Source: Novosphingobium sp. Fuku2-ISO-50
GTDB taxonomy: Bacteria > Pseudomonadota > Alphaproteobacteria > Sphingomonadales > Sphingomonadaceae
Length of the DNA stretch: 64,000 nucleotides
Direction: 5' to 3'
Assembly: GCF_001519055.1 (NCBI RefSeq)
Contig: NZ_KQ954285.1
Coordinates: 248,001 to 312,000 of the forward strand
This document shows, piece by piece, positions 17,073 to 25,984 of the stretch. How positions within the stretch are numbered: the stretch's first letter is position 1; each line of letters starts with the position of its first letter. The notes beneath the pieces were generated by a model that saw nothing but the letters and a program-made list of their open reading frames with translations, did no database searches and was not told where the DNA came from. The translations under genes were made by a program, and so were the position numbers.

Positions 17073-18576
17073 TGCCGCGCTCCGCGATCGGCACCGTGAA
17101 ATGAAACGCGCCCCCGCCGCCGGGCGCTGAATCGCACCACAACCGACCTCCGTGCGCTTCGACAATCGTCCGACAGATGGCAAGCCCCAGCCCCATGCCC
17201 GCGGTCTTGCTGCTGACAAACGGCTGAAACACCTCTTCCTGCTGATCGCGGGCAACGCCCGGCCCGTTGTCCGTTACCGACATGCGGATCATGGCGCCAT
17301 CGCGTCGTGCGCTGACAACGATGATCCCGGCGTCGCCGAGCGCTTCAAAGGCATTGCGGATCAGATTGATCAAGACCTGCTGAATCTGGATCCGGTCCAC
17401 CATCAGCAGCGGCAGATCGTCCGGTATCACGACATCGCAGCGAATGCCGAGCGAGGCACCGCCCGTCGCGCCAAGCGCGCAAGCCTCGATCGCGAGCGCG
17501 AGCGGCGCGACGATCGCGCGTTCGGGATCGCCACGCGCAATGAATTCCCGCAGGCGCTGGATGATCGCACCTGCCCGCAATGCCTCGCGCCCGGCCTCTT
17601 CAAGCGCGCCGCGCACCATGGCCACCGTCGTTTCCTGATTGTCGGAAAACAGCGCGGCCGACGTCTGCACATAGTTGGCAATCGCGGCGAGCGGCTGATT
17701 GAGCTCATGCGCCAGCGCGGTCGCCATCGTTCCCACAGCGGAAACGCGGGAAATCCGGATCAATTCGGCTTGTGCCTCGCGCAGTCGGCGGTCGGCCTCT
17801 TCCTCGGCGGTAAGGTCGCGCACAAACCCGGTAAAAACCCGCGATTGCCCTGCGCGCGCTTCGCCGACGTTGAGATCGTGCGGAAAAATCGAACCATCCT
17901 TGCGCCGCCCCAAAACGCGCCGGGTCGTGCCGATGATACGCCGCTCTCCGGTCTCGCGATACCGCGCCAGATAGTCATCATGAGCATGGGCATCGGGTTC
18001 GGGCATGAGCATCGCCACATTCCGCCCGACAACTTCTTCGCACGTATAGCCGAACAGGCGCTCGGCAGCCGCGCTGAACGACTGGATCACGCCTTGTTCG
18101 CTGATCGTGATCATGGCGTCGGGCACAGTGTCGAGAATCGATCGCAGCATGGCCTCAGCCGCATCGGCATCGCCGGCGCGCGCGGTTTCCCCGGCGATGT
18201 CGCGCATCCGGGAAAAGAGAATGGCGCCCCCGATCTCGCCGCCGCGTTGATGCCAAGGCACCATTTTCCATTGCTCCCGAACAGCCGGGCCCATGCCGGA
18301 TTCGGCAGGATCAGCATCGCCGGACAGCGTTTCGCCGGTCATCACCCGGCGATGGATCGCGCGCCAGGCATCACCGGCTTCCGGGAAAATCTCGTCGTGC
18401 GATCGGCCCATGACGTCCGCGCAGGCAAGGCCGCGGTCGCTCAACCACCGGCTGCTGCAATCCAGATAGCGCATGTCTCGATCGACCACCGCCACGCCGA
18501 CCGGCAGATGCTCCATGATCAGGCGAAGAATATCAAAAACCTGAACATCATCCAGCGACGACTTTCGCGACATCAT
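17065..18576 (-). CDS. fixL: FixL-type haem oxygen-sensor histidine kinase
   Basis: 503 residues with two PAS domains (about 12-125 and 140-262), then a HisKA/HATPase kinase. The second PAS is FixL-like: [32 protein letters not shown] and [19 protein letters not shown]. Its H199 matches the proximal haem ligand (His200 of Bradyrhizobium FixL). The phospho-acceptor is H290 in [13 protein letters not shown], and the ATP-binding G boxes lie at the C-terminus ([14 protein letters not shown]). No transmembrane segment is seen, so it is a soluble sensor. Two adjacent ATGs begin the frame. It is coupled to fixJ. Confidence 0.94.
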   Translation of the reverse strand: MMSRKSSLDDVQVFDILRLIMEHLPVGVAVVDRDMRYLDCSSRWLSDRGLACADVMGRSHDEIFPEAGDAWRAIHRRVMTGETLSGDADPAESGMGPAVREQWKMVPWHQRGGEIGGAILFSRMRDIAGETARAGDADAAEAMLRSILDTVPDAMITISEQGVIQSFSAAAERLFGYTCEEVVGRNVAMLMPEPDAHAHDDYLARYRETGERRIIGTTRRVLGRRKDGSIFPHDLNVGEARAGQSRVFTGFVRDLTAEEEADRRLREAQAELIRISRVSAVGTMATALAHELNQPLAAIANYVQTSAALFSDNQETTVAMVRGALEEAGREALRAGAIIQRLREFIARGDPERAIVAPLALAIEACALGATGGASLGIRCDVVIPDDLPLLMVDRIQIQQVLINLIRNAFEALGDAGIIVVSARRDGAMIRMSVTDNGPGVARDQQEEVFQPFVSSKTAGMGLGLAICRTIVEAHGGRLWCDSAPGGGGAFHFTVPIAERGNG

Positions 18577-18721
18577 CCCCTTGCCCCGATCATTCCCGTG
18601 CAGACACCTTTGCCATGTAGGGCAGACAATCCGTCTTTTCTCGCGATAGTTGCGGGGTGCGGAAAGACGGCGCCCCCCTTGGCCGGGCGGACAGCGCAGG
18701 CACCTGCCGCTTCGTCAGGCG

Positions 18722-18762
18722 ATGGCGGCGCGCCGCCATGCATGCCATCCGTAATATTACGG
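18722..18762. promoter_or_regulatory. Two perfect palindromes between fixL and the exonuclease gene
   Basis: ATGGCGGCGCGCCGCCAT (18722-18739) and CCGTAATATTACGG (18749-18762) are each exact palindromes. They sit about 150-185 bases before fixL and just after the stop of the exonuclease gene on the same strand. The AT-centred one has the shape of a dimeric repressor site; the GC-rich one may be part of a terminator. No binding protein can be named. Confidence 0.4.
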
Positions 18763-18799
18763 GGCCCGTGTTTTGGCGGATCGGCGAATATCCGCGCCC

Positions 18800-19651
18800 T
18801 CACACCCCCTGCATGAGCCGGTCGCGAAGCGCTTCCTCGGTCAACACGACGATGGGCCGCCCGGCCTCGCGCAGTTCCCGCGCCTTGCGATGCGGCTCGC
18901 TGGATTCGACAAAGCGTCCGTAAGGTTGCCGTTCGGCGATCACCAGCATGGTCGTCGTGGCGCCCACCGCAGCGACAACGCGTCCACCCGCTGCGGCGAC
19001 GTAGCGCGCCAGAGCGCCATCGCGCGGTTCGCCCAGGATGGCGACCCGCTCTCCCTTGAGCGGCCCGGTATCCGCCGGTGCCGGCGACTTGGCGCGCGGC
19101 TGCGCCGGTTTGGCCATCCAGCCCTGCAAGTCGATGCCGGTGTGTTCGATGGCCTTGACGATCACCAGCCCGGCGGCGCGCGCATCGCTCAGCGCGTCAT
19201 GATGGCGATGCTCTATGCCGAGAAAGCGGGACAGCACGTTCAGGCGATGGCTGCCCAACTGGGGCCAAGCCTGCTTGGCAACGCGAACGCTGTCCAGCCA
19301 GTTCGCCTCGATCGCGGGGCATTCGCCGACCCGGCACGCGGCGGCCAGCGCGCCTTTGTCGAACCCCGAATGGGCGACCGTGATACGCCCGCGCAAGTGG
19401 CTGTCGACAACGGCATGGATGTCGCGAAACGTCGGTTGGCCGGCGACCTGCCGCGGGGTGATCCCGTGAATGCCGATATTGAACGAGGAGAATTCGTCGC
19501 ACGGATCGACCAGCGTCTCGTATGCGAAAACTTCCCGTCCGTCCCTGAACCCGACAATGCCGATCTGACAGATACTGCTGACCCGCGCGCAGGCGGTTTC
19601 CACGTCGATGACGACGAAATCGGGATCTTGCGCGGGGTTTGGAGCCATCAT
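18800..19651 (-). CDS. DnaQ-like 3'-5' exonuclease with C-terminal BRCT domain
   Basis: 283 residues. The N-terminal half is a DEDDh exonuclease: FVVIDVETA (ExoI, D16/E18 region), then HSGFDKGAL (ExoII) and HHDALSDARAA (ExoIII), as in the epsilon proofreading subunit. The C-terminal 90 residues (LKGERVAILGEP ... PIVVLTEEALRDRL) look like a BRCT domain, an arrangement known from stand-alone epsilon-like nucleases involved in repair. Probably removes 3' ends during DNA repair; not the replicative DnaQ. It is on the same strand as fixL but separated by a 223-base region with hairpins. Confidence 0.87.
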   Translation of the reverse strand: MMAPNPAQDPDFVVIDVETACARVSSICQIGIVGFRDGREVFAYETLVDPCDEFSSFNIGIHGITPRQVAGQPTFRDIHAVVDSHLRGRITVAHSGFDKGALAAACRVGECPAIEANWLDSVRVAKQAWPQLGSHRLNVLSRFLGIEHRHHDALSDARAAGLVIVKAIEHTGIDLQGWMAKPAQPRAKSPAPADTGPLKGERVAILGEPRDGALARYVAAAGGRVVAAVGATTTMLVIAERQPYGRFVESSEPHRKARELREAGRPIVVLTEEALRDRLMQGV

Positions 19652-19682
19652 GACCGGCCCCTAGCAAGTCTGGACCATAAAT

Positions 19683-20390
19683 TCAAAAACCACGCCATCG
19701 CAACCACGGCAACAGAAACGGCCTGAGCCTTGGCGACAGGCTGTTGGGCATTTCCACGTCGATCCTGCCGCGATGGAATTGCCAATAGAGCATGACACTC
19801 AGGATCGCGGCGTAAAAGCACCAGACCGAGGCGAAGGCAAATTCCCTGACGATCTCCACGATGGTCAGCCCGATGACATTCAGCAGGCCATACCACCGGA
19901 CCACGCGATGCGTCGAAAGCAGCAGCGCGCCGCAGGTGGCGAGAATGTAAAGGCAGGAAATCAGGAAATTGCCGGTCAGCGGATTGCGATAGGCAATCGA
20001 GTGGCACTGAATGAACGTCCGGCTCGGCCAGGCGATCAGCCCGGCGACATCCCAGACACAGACGACCGCACCGATACACGTCAGGATCAGGATCGCGCGG
20101 CGACGCCAGCCAACAGGTTCCATCAAGACGACCGCCAACGGCATCAGCAAGGGCAGGATGCCTTGCGCATACATCATGAACAGGAACGCCACATGGTCGA
20201 ACGCAATCTTGCCGATCCGGCCGTCCAGCCCCAGCCAGACGAAGCCTTCGCACAGCTGATGAACCGCAAACAGCAGCGGCACGGCTGCGAAAAGCAAGGT
20301 CTGCGGCTCACGGACATGCCGCAATGTCGCCAGGCCGATCGTTCCTATCACGCCAGAGGCGACAAAGCTGGCAGTCGCCGAAAAGCACAT
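19683..20390 (-). CDS. DUF6629-type integral membrane protein
   Basis: 235 residues starting MCFSATASFVASGVIGT, the hallmark of an uncharacterised family of polytopic membrane proteins. About six to seven hydrophobic segments span most of the length, with a highly conserved-looking VPLLFAVHQLCEGFVWLGL near residue 40. ATG 20390 is chosen because the signature starts exactly there; the open frame upstream is not homologous. No function is known. Divergent from the SulP transporter. Confidence 0.78.
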   Translation of the reverse strand: MCFSATASFVASGVIGTIGLATLRHVREPQTLLFAAVPLLFAVHQLCEGFVWLGLDGRIGKIAFDHVAFLFMMYAQGILPLLMPLAVVLMEPVGWRRRAILILTCIGAVVCVWDVAGLIAWPSRTFIQCHSIAYRNPLTGNFLISCLYILATCGALLLSTHRVVRWYGLLNVIGLTIVEIVREFAFASVWCFYAAILSVMLYWQFHRGRIDVEMPNSLSPRLRPFLLPWLRWRGF

Positions 20391-20562
20391 GCGGTTCGTT
20401 CTCCGGCGGGCGGGGCGATCCACTTGTGCAGGGTCCGGCCCCACATAGCCAGCCCGAGATGAACCGTCATGGCAAAGACCTCCGTGGCATGGGCGCATGT
20501 CGTCTTGCGCCGGGCGTCTTGCCGCCTATGGTCGCGCGAGTTGGCAGAACGAAGGGCGCCGC

Positions 20563-22188
20563 ATGACCGAAACCGCGTGGCACGCACGATTGGGCGATAT
20601 TCTGGCCGGGCTGTCGGTGGCCGGGCTGCTTGTGCCCGAAGCGGTGGCCTATGCCGGGATCGCGGGGCTGGCGCCGGGGCGCGCGCTGATCGCCGGGGTG
20701 ATCGGCGGGCTGGTCTATGCGCTGGTCGGGCGCAGCCGTTTTGCCGTCGTTTCGGCGACATCCTCGTCGGCATCGATCCTGGCCGCCGCACTGGGCAGCC
20801 TGGCCGCCGCACCGCAAATGCCGGGCGCAGCCAGTCCCGATGCCCTGGCCACGGCGATGACGCTGATGGTCGGGGTGATGTTTACCGGGCTCGGGCTGTT
20901 CCGGCTGGGCGGGCTGGCAGGATTTGTCTCGCGTCCGGTGCTGCGCGGGTTTGCCTTTGGCCTGGCGGCGACGATCATCATCAAGCAATTGCCGCATCTC
21001 TTTCGGCTGTCGCTGCCGGGATCGACCATCGGCCTCGTGCTGGCGGGCGTCGCCTCGCATGCGTCGCAATGGCATGGGCCGAGCCTGGCGCTGGGCTTGT
21101 CCGCGCTGATCGCGCTCGTCCTGTTGCGCCGCATTCCGGGCATACCGGCGACGCTGATCGTCATGGCCACCGGGATTGCGCTGGCCTCGTTCGGGCCGCT
21201 GGCGCATTGCGGGATCGTGCTGGTCGGGCCGACGCCGATCGCCATGCCGCATCTGACGCTGCCCGGCGATCCGGCCGTCTGGGCGCGCATCACGCAATTG
21301 GCGGCGCCGCTGACGCTGATCATCTTTGCCGAAAGCTGGGGCACGATCCGCGGCCTCGCGCTGGCGCATGGGGACGACGTTTCCACAAACCGCGAACTGA
21401 CCGCAATCGGCCTTGCCAACAGCGCCGCCGCGCTGGTTCAGGGCATGCCGGTCGGCGCGGGCTTTTCGATCGGGTCGGCCAATGCCGCGTCGGGCGCGAA
21501 AAGCCGGCTGTCATCGACCGTGGCGAGCCTGGCCACGCTCGCGCTCGTGCTCGTCGCCGGGCCCTTGATCGCGCGCATTCCCGAGCCGGTCCTGGCCGCA
21601 GTGGTCATATCGGCGCTGCTCCATGCGCTGAGCCCCGCGCCGATCGCGCGGCTGTTTCGACTGCACCGCGATCAATGGATTGCCTTTGCCGCAGCGATCG
21701 GCGTGCTCTTGCTCGGCGTGCTCAACGGCATGCTCGCGGCGATCGCGCTGTCGATCGTGCAATTGCTCTATCGCTGGTCGCATCCGGTCACCAGCGAACT
21801 GGGCCGCGTCGGCAACAGCCACGATTTCGTCGACATCAGCCATCATGACGATGCCGCGCGGGTGCCCGGTGTCGCGATATTCCGGCCCAACGCGCCGCTG
21901 TTCTTTGCCAATGCCGAAACCGTTCTGCGCGAAATCGGTCGGGATGCGCGTGGCGCCGGTGCGCGGGTGTTGATCCTCAGCCTCGAAGAAAGCGACGATC
22001 TCGATTCGACCGCGCTCGACGCGCTGGACGAATTTTCCCAAAGCCTCGATCGCGTCGGCTGCCGCCTGATCCTGGCGCGCGCGCATGATCGGGTGCGCGA
22101 TGTGCTGTCTGCCGCCGGTTTCGGCGCGCTGGCGGATGCATCGACGTTCAGCGTCGCCGATGCGGCCGAACGCGCGCGCGCGCCATGA
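20563..22188 (+). CDS. SulP-family anion transporter with STAS domain
   Basis: 541 residues. The first 410 residues form a polytopic SulP domain (LSVAGLLVPEAVAYAGIAGL, QGMPVGAGFSIGSANAASGA), and the last 110 form a cytoplasmic STAS domain (VAIFRPNAPLFFANAE, ILSLEESDDLDSTALDAL). The substrate may be sulfate, bicarbonate or another anion; sequence alone does not decide. ATG 20563 matches the family start and has GAAGGG upstream; an open frame 22 codons longer is not conserved. No sulfate-assimilation gene is nearby. Confidence 0.9.
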   Translation: MTETAWHARLGDILAGLSVAGLLVPEAVAYAGIAGLAPGRALIAGVIGGLVYALVGRSRFAVVSATSSSASILAAALGSLAAAPQMPGAASPDALATAMTLMVGVMFTGLGLFRLGGLAGFVSRPVLRGFAFGLAATIIIKQLPHLFRLSLPGSTIGLVLAGVASHASQWHGPSLALGLSALIALVLLRRIPGIPATLIVMATGIALASFGPLAHCGIVLVGPTPIAMPHLTLPGDPAVWARITQLAAPLTLIIFAESWGTIRGLALAHGDDVSTNRELTAIGLANSAAALVQGMPVGAGFSIGSANAASGAKSRLSSTVASLATLALVLVAGPLIARIPEPVLAAVVISALLHALSPAPIARLFRLHRDQWIAFAAAIGVLLLGVLNGMLAAIALSIVQLLYRWSHPVTSELGRVGNSHDFVDISHHDDAARVPGVAIFRPNAPLFFANAETVLREIGRDARGAGARVLILSLEESDDLDSTALDALDEFSQSLDRVGCRLILARAHDRVRDVLSAAGFGALADASTFSVADAAERARAP

Positions 22189-22214
22189 CCCGCCCTTTAC
22201 GCACGCCCAATTTT

Positions 22215-22240
22215 ATCGAGATCCCAATTTCATCGAGATC
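22215..22240 (+). repeat. Short direct repeat before the ParB-like gene
   Basis: ATCGAGATC occurs at 22215-22223 and 22232-22240, 17 bases apart, in the gap upstream of the ParB-like gene. Could be a regulator site; weak evidence. Confidence 0.25.
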
Positions 22241-22302
22241 AACGATCCCGCGCGCACGCGGCGCTATTCCCTTTCACGCCAACAGCCGGAAGCTTTTGAA
22301 TC

Positions 22303-22932
22303 ATGGCAATGTCGCACCCCGTTCACCCCATTCTCCATCCGGTAAAGATCACCGATCTGCGCCCGACGCAGATGACCGTCGGCTTGCGCGAAGTCGGCGC
22401 CAAGCGCGAAGAGTGGCGCAACCGCCCGCGCAATGCAGAGGGCAAATTCCTGGGGTCGCACATGATCCCGGCGGTGATCGGGCCCGGTGGCACCCCCTGG
22501 ATCGTCGATCACCACCACCTCGCCCTGGCCATGCACAAGGAAGGGGTGGATCAGGTCATGGTCTCGGTCATCGCCAAACTCGACACCCTGCCGAAAAAGC
22601 GCTTTCTGGCTTTCATGGATGCGCACAACTGGCTGCATCCTTATGACGCGCGGGGGCGGCGGCGCGATTTCGACGAATTGCCGCATACGATCGCCGACCT
22701 TGCCGACGATCCCTACCGCTCGCTGGCGGGCGAAGTGCGCCGGTCGGGCGGCTATGCCAAATCACCCACGCCCTATACCGAATTCCTGTGGGCCGATTTC
22801 TTCCGCGACCGGATCAAGGCCGAACGGCTCGACGACCATTTCGACAAATGCGTCATCGAAGCCGTGCCGCTCGCGCGCGGGCCGGAAGCGCGGCACTTGC
22901 CCGGTTGGGCCGGAGTTGACGGCACAGATTAG
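22303..22932 (+). CDS. ParB-like nuclease-domain protein (ParBc_2 type)
   Basis: 209 residues of an uncharacterised ParB-related family. Typical features are LRPTQMTVGLREVGAKREEW near the N-terminus, WIVDHHHLALAMHKEGVD (about residues 66-83) and the C-terminal EFLWADFFRDRI. These proteins are chromosomally scattered and are not part of a parAB segregation locus; a free amino-acid or nucleotide-binding role has been suggested for relatives but nothing is proven. Two Met codons at the start (22303 and 22309) are both usable. Convergent with the HNH gene. Confidence 0.8.
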   Translation: MAMSHPVHPILHPVKITDLRPTQMTVGLREVGAKREEWRNRPRNAEGKFLGSHMIPAVIGPGGTPWIVDHHHLALAMHKEGVDQVMVSVIAKLDTLPKKRFLAFMDAHNWLHPYDARGRRRDFDELPHTIADLADDPYRSLAGEVRRSGGYAKSPTPYTEFLWADFFRDRIKAERLDDHFDKCVIEAVPLARGPEARHLPGWAGVDGTD

Positions 22933-22945
22933 TCGGGGGCGGGGA

Positions 22946-23593
22946 TTAATCGCCGCCAAACGCCGGGCAATCCGCCTCGCTGGCGCAATATTTGCGATAG
23001 GCCGCGACCCAGTCGGTGCGCAGCGCCGTCTGCGCCTCGGTCAGCGGCAGACGCTGCGTGCCCGGCGGCGGATCGCAGACCATGCGATAGAGCCGGAATT
23101 CGAGCCGGTCCTTGGCCCAGGCGTTGAGCCCGTCGCCCGTGCGGCTTTCAGGCCAGAGGTTTTCCTGCACATCGCGCCCGCCAAGCGAAAGCGGGACAAG
23201 ATGATCGATTTCCCACGACTGCCCGCCGTCATGCGGATTGGTCAGATTGTATTCGGCAAAGACCGCATCCTTGACATGGCTTGAGGTGTGTCGCGCCGCT
23301 TTTGAATAGGTCATGTCCCCGCCCTCTTGCGGCGGGTCGCCCGGCGCCCAGTCATGCGCGCAGATCGCGCCATCGCTCACCGCCGGGTCGATCGCGCCGG
23401 GTGTCAGCGCGCGGTTTGGCCAGGTCGTGGCCGGCAGACCGGCTTCGGACGGCGCGACAGGCGCGGCGGGTTTTTGATGCACCACCATCCACACCGCGAT
23501 CAGCGCCAGCGCCAATACGATCAGGATCAGCGCCAAAGTCAGCGGCGACAGCGTTACAGGGCCCGGCGGGCGACGTTTGGGAGCTTCGGTCAT
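22946..23593 (-). CDS. Membrane-anchored HNH-type nuclease
   Basis: 215 residues. One transmembrane helix at about residues 17-37 (LTLALILIVLALALIAVWMVV) anchors a periplasmic or extracytoplasmic C-terminal domain. The core SWEIDHLVPLSLGGRDVQEN followed by LWPES is the betabeta-alpha-metal HNH signature. Conserved cysteine pairs near the end (YCASEADC) may form a disulfide outside the cytoplasm. ATG 23593 is chosen as the last Met before the membrane helix. Such proteins may process extracellular DNA; no toxin or immunity partner is visible beside it. Confidence 0.8.
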   Translation of the reverse strand: MTEAPKRRPPGPVTLSPLTLALILIVLALALIAVWMVVHQKPAAPVAPSEAGLPATTWPNRALTPGAIDPAVSDGAICAHDWAPGDPPQEGGDMTYSKAARHTSSHVKDAVFAEYNLTNPHDGGQSWEIDHLVPLSLGGRDVQENLWPESRTGDGLNAWAKDRLEFRLYRMVCDPPPGTQRLPLTEAQTALRTDWVAAYRKYCASEADCPAFGGD

Positions 23594-23603
23594 CGGCGGG
23601 CCC

Positions 23604-24506
23604 CTACCACGCGCAGGCGCGTTCGGGGACCGTCTCGGCCAGGAAATCCACAAATGCGCGGATCTTGAGCGCGGGACGGCGCGACGGGTGTGTCACGGCG
23701 TAGGCCGCGCCCAGATTCATCAACGGCTGATCGAGCGCAACTTCGACCAGCCGCCCATCGGCCAAAGCATCGGCCGTGATGAAACGCGGGCCATAGACCA
23801 GCCCGAGCCCGGCCACTGCCGCCTCGGCCAGGGCTTCGCCGTTATCGGCATGAAGCGAGCCGCGCACCGGCACGCGGATCTGCGCATCGGCGCCAAACCG
23901 CCATTCGCGCCAACCCGGCTGCGCCAGCGTAAACCCCAGACAATCGTGCGTGGCGAGATCAGCCGTCGTCCGCGGCGTGCCCGCCCGCGCGAGATAGGAC
24001 GGCGCGGCGCAAATCGCCATGCGCATCTGCGCCAGCTTGCGCGCGATCAGGCGGCTGTCGGCAAGGCGACCGATGCGGATTGCCACGTCCCAGCGTTCCT
24101 CGACCAGATCGACGAAGCGATCCGACAAGCCCAGTTCGACCGTGACCCCGGGATGGCGCTGGTTGAACCGGGCGATCAGGGGCGCAATATGCCGCACGCC
24201 GAACGTCGCACCGACGCTGACCCGCAACAGCCCTTCGACCGCCACCGCGCGCGAGGCGGCCTCCGCCTCGGCCTCGCGCAGATCGGCCAGAATGCGCTCC
24301 GCCTTGTCGAAATAGTCCGCCCCCGCCTGCGTCAGCGCCAACCGGCGCGTGGTGCGGTTGACCAGCGTCGTGCCCAATCGCGCTTCCAGGGCATTGAGAT
24401 GTTTGGCCGCCATGGCCGGCGACATGCCCAGATCGCGCGCCGCCGCCGACAATCCGCCCAGCCGCAGGGCGCGGACAAAGACTTCGATGCCGCTGAGCCG
24501 GTCCAT
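23604..24506 (-). CDS. LysR-family transcriptional regulator
   Basis: 300 residues: N-terminal winged HTH (GGLSAAARDLGMSPAMAAKHLNALE given in part: AARDLGMSPAMAAKHL), then a linker helix and the periplasmic-binding-like effector domain (about residues 92-295). Closest in style to the CrgA/DmlR-like group. It is divergent from yceI, and a palindrome lies between them, so it probably controls yceI and itself. The effector is unknown. Confidence 0.9.
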   Translation of the reverse strand: MDRLSGIEVFVRALRLGGLSAAARDLGMSPAMAAKHLNALEARLGTTLVNRTTRRLALTQAGADYFDKAERILADLREAEAEAASRAVAVEGLLRVSVGATFGVRHIAPLIARFNQRHPGVTVELGLSDRFVDLVEERWDVAIRIGRLADSRLIARKLAQMRMAICAAPSYLARAGTPRTTADLATHDCLGFTLAQPGWREWRFGADAQIRVPVRGSLHADNGEALAEAAVAGLGLVYGPRFITADALADGRLVEVALDQPLMNLGAAYAVTHPSRRPALKIRAFVDFLAETVPERACAW

Positions 24507-24511
24507 GGTAT

Positions 24512-24530
24512 TTTCAACTCCTGGTTGAAA
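24512..24530. promoter_or_regulatory. LysR operator candidate
   Basis: TTTCAAC-TCCTG-GTTGAAA: 7-bp inverted arms around five bases, with the T-N11-A spacing used by LysR proteins. It starts six bases before the lysR ATG in the divergent lysR-yceI gap. Confidence 0.65.
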
Positions 24531-24683
24531 GAATAGCGATTTAAACGCTGATTATCATCATGGCGTGTTATGTCTACATCTGCCCCACCATCGCGCCGGA
24601 CCCGCTGCCGGCACGCTGTCGCGTTTCGTTTGGGCCCAGTCCCATCATACCCCTGCCCGATCACATCAAGACAGGATCCCCAC

Positions 24684-25292
24684 ATGACCAAGACCATTGC
24701 TCTCGCGCTGCTTGGCGCTGCGCTCATCCCCGGTGCGGCCCAGGCCCAGATGGGCGGCAGCCCGGCAACCCCGGTTCCCGCCGGCACCTACAAAGTCGAA
24801 AGCCATCACACGCTGGCGATCTTTTCGATCAACCACATGGGTTTCAACGATTTCTATGGCGTGATCCCCAGCGCGACCGGCACGCTGACGCTCGATCCGG
24901 CCAATGCGGCGGCGGACAAGCTGGACGTGACTCTGCCCGTCTCGGCGATTTCGACGACCAACAGCGTGCTTGACGGCGAATTGAAGGATCCGACCTGGCT
25001 CGACGCGGCCAAGTATCCCGAAATTCACTTCACCGCGACCAAAGTGACGCAGACCGGCGCCCACACCGCGCATATCGACGGCAATCTGACGCTGCACGGC
25101 GTGACCAAGGCGATCGCGCTCGATGCCACGTTCGGCGGCGCCGGCACCAACCCGATGAGCAAGGCCTTTACCATCGGCTTTTCCGCCACGGGCTCGATCA
25201 AGCGCTCGGAATTCGGCGTGACCAAGTACGTCCCGCTGATCGGCGATGATGTAAAGCTGACGATCACTGCCGCTTTCGAAAAGCAGGGCTGA
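24684..25292 (+). CDS. yceI: YceI-family periplasmic lipid-binding protein
   Basis: 202 residues with a Sec signal peptide (residues 1-22, cleaved after AQAQ). The mature lipocalin-like barrel carries the YceI signatures: GTYKVESHHTLAIFSINHMG, the ISTTNSVLDGELK segment, PEIHFTATKV, and GNLTLHGVTKAIALDA. Family members bind isoprenoid or amphiphilic ligands in the periplasm. ATG 24684 is selected by the signal peptide. Likely regulated by the divergent LysR gene. Ends at a bidirectional terminator. Confidence 0.93.
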   Translation: MTKTIALALLGAALIPGAAQAQMGGSPATPVPAGTYKVESHHTLAIFSINHMGFNDFYGVIPSATGTLTLDPANAAADKLDVTLPVSAISTTNSVLDGELKDPTWLDAAKYPEIHFTATKVTQTGAHTAHIDGNLTLHGVTKAIALDATFGGAGTNPMSKAFTIGFSATGSIKRSEFGVTKYVPLIGDDVKLTITAAFEKQG

Positions 25293-25300
25293 TCATGACA

Positions 25301-25331
25301 GGCCATGCCCGGACCTGATCCGGGCATGGCC
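25301..25331. terminator. Bidirectional hairpin terminator
   Basis: A 13-bp perfect stem (GGCCATGCCCGGA / TCCGGGCATGGCC) with loop CCTGA, between the convergent yceI and DUF1989 genes. No T-run on either side, so termination strength is uncertain. Hairpins of this GACCTGATCC type recur in related genomes. Confidence 0.65.
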
Positions 25332-25333
25332 GT

Positions 25334-25975
25334 TCATTGCCCGGCGGCGACGATCATCCGGACGGGAGTCGGGTTGAAACCGTTGCACGGATTGTTGATC
25401 TGCGGGCAGTTCGACACGACGACGACCACGTCCATGTCCGCCACCAGATCGACATGCAGGCCGGGCGCCGAAATGCCGTCGACGATGCCGAGCGAACCGT
25501 CGGCTTCGACCGGCACATTCATGAAAAAATTGATGTTCGACACCATGTCGCGCTTGGTCCGGCCATAGTCGGCATTGGCGAGCAGGAAATTGTCGACGCA
25601 CGCGTGCTGTGCCTTGGTGTGATGGCCATAGCGCAAGGTATTGGATTCGCACGAACAGGCCCCGCCGATCGTGTCATGGCGCACGACCGAGGTCGAACCG
25701 ATCGTCATCATCGCTCGCCCTTCGTTGGACAAGAGCTGCGTGCCGGTGGTCAGATAGACATTGCCTTGCGCGGCGATGGTATCCTGCGCGCTATAGCGTT
25801 CGGCATCGTCGGCAGCGGCATAGATCAGGAAATCGACCGCCTGATTGCCTTCCAGATCGACAATGCGCAGCGTTTCGCCCTTTTTGACAAGGTGATGCCA
25901 GGGCGCGCGCGCCGCGACGACTTCGTCATGGACGATCTTGCCGGGCAGATCGGGAACGGGGGTATTGGAAATCAT
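25334..25975 (-). CDS. DUF1989 protein, probable carboxyguanidine deiminase subunit
   Basis: 213 residues of the urea-carboxylase-associated DUF1989 family. In other bacteria two such proteins form the carboxyguanidine deiminase (CgdAB) that converts carboxyguanidine to allophanate. Conserved features: DLEGNQAVDFLIY, TTGTQLLSNEGRAMMTI and a Cys-rich probable metal/active site GGACSCESNTLRYG, then GHHTKAQHACVDNFL. It is the last gene of the TonB receptor-DUF1989-DUF1989 operon, nine bases after its paralogue. The carboxylase and allophanate hydrolase are 6-11 kb upstream on the same strand. Functional name is from family knowledge, not from a test here. Confidence 0.84.
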   Translation of the reverse strand: MISNTPVPDLPGKIVHDEVVAARAPWHHLVKKGETLRIVDLEGNQAVDFLIYAAADDAERYSAQDTIAAQGNVYLTTGTQLLSNEGRAMMTIGSTSVVRHDTIGGACSCESNTLRYGHHTKAQHACVDNFLLANADYGRTKRDMVSNINFFMNVPVEADGSLGIVDGISAPGLHVDLVADMDVVVVVSNCPQINNPCNGFNPTPVRMIVAAGQ

Positions 25976-25984
25976 GGAGTTACC

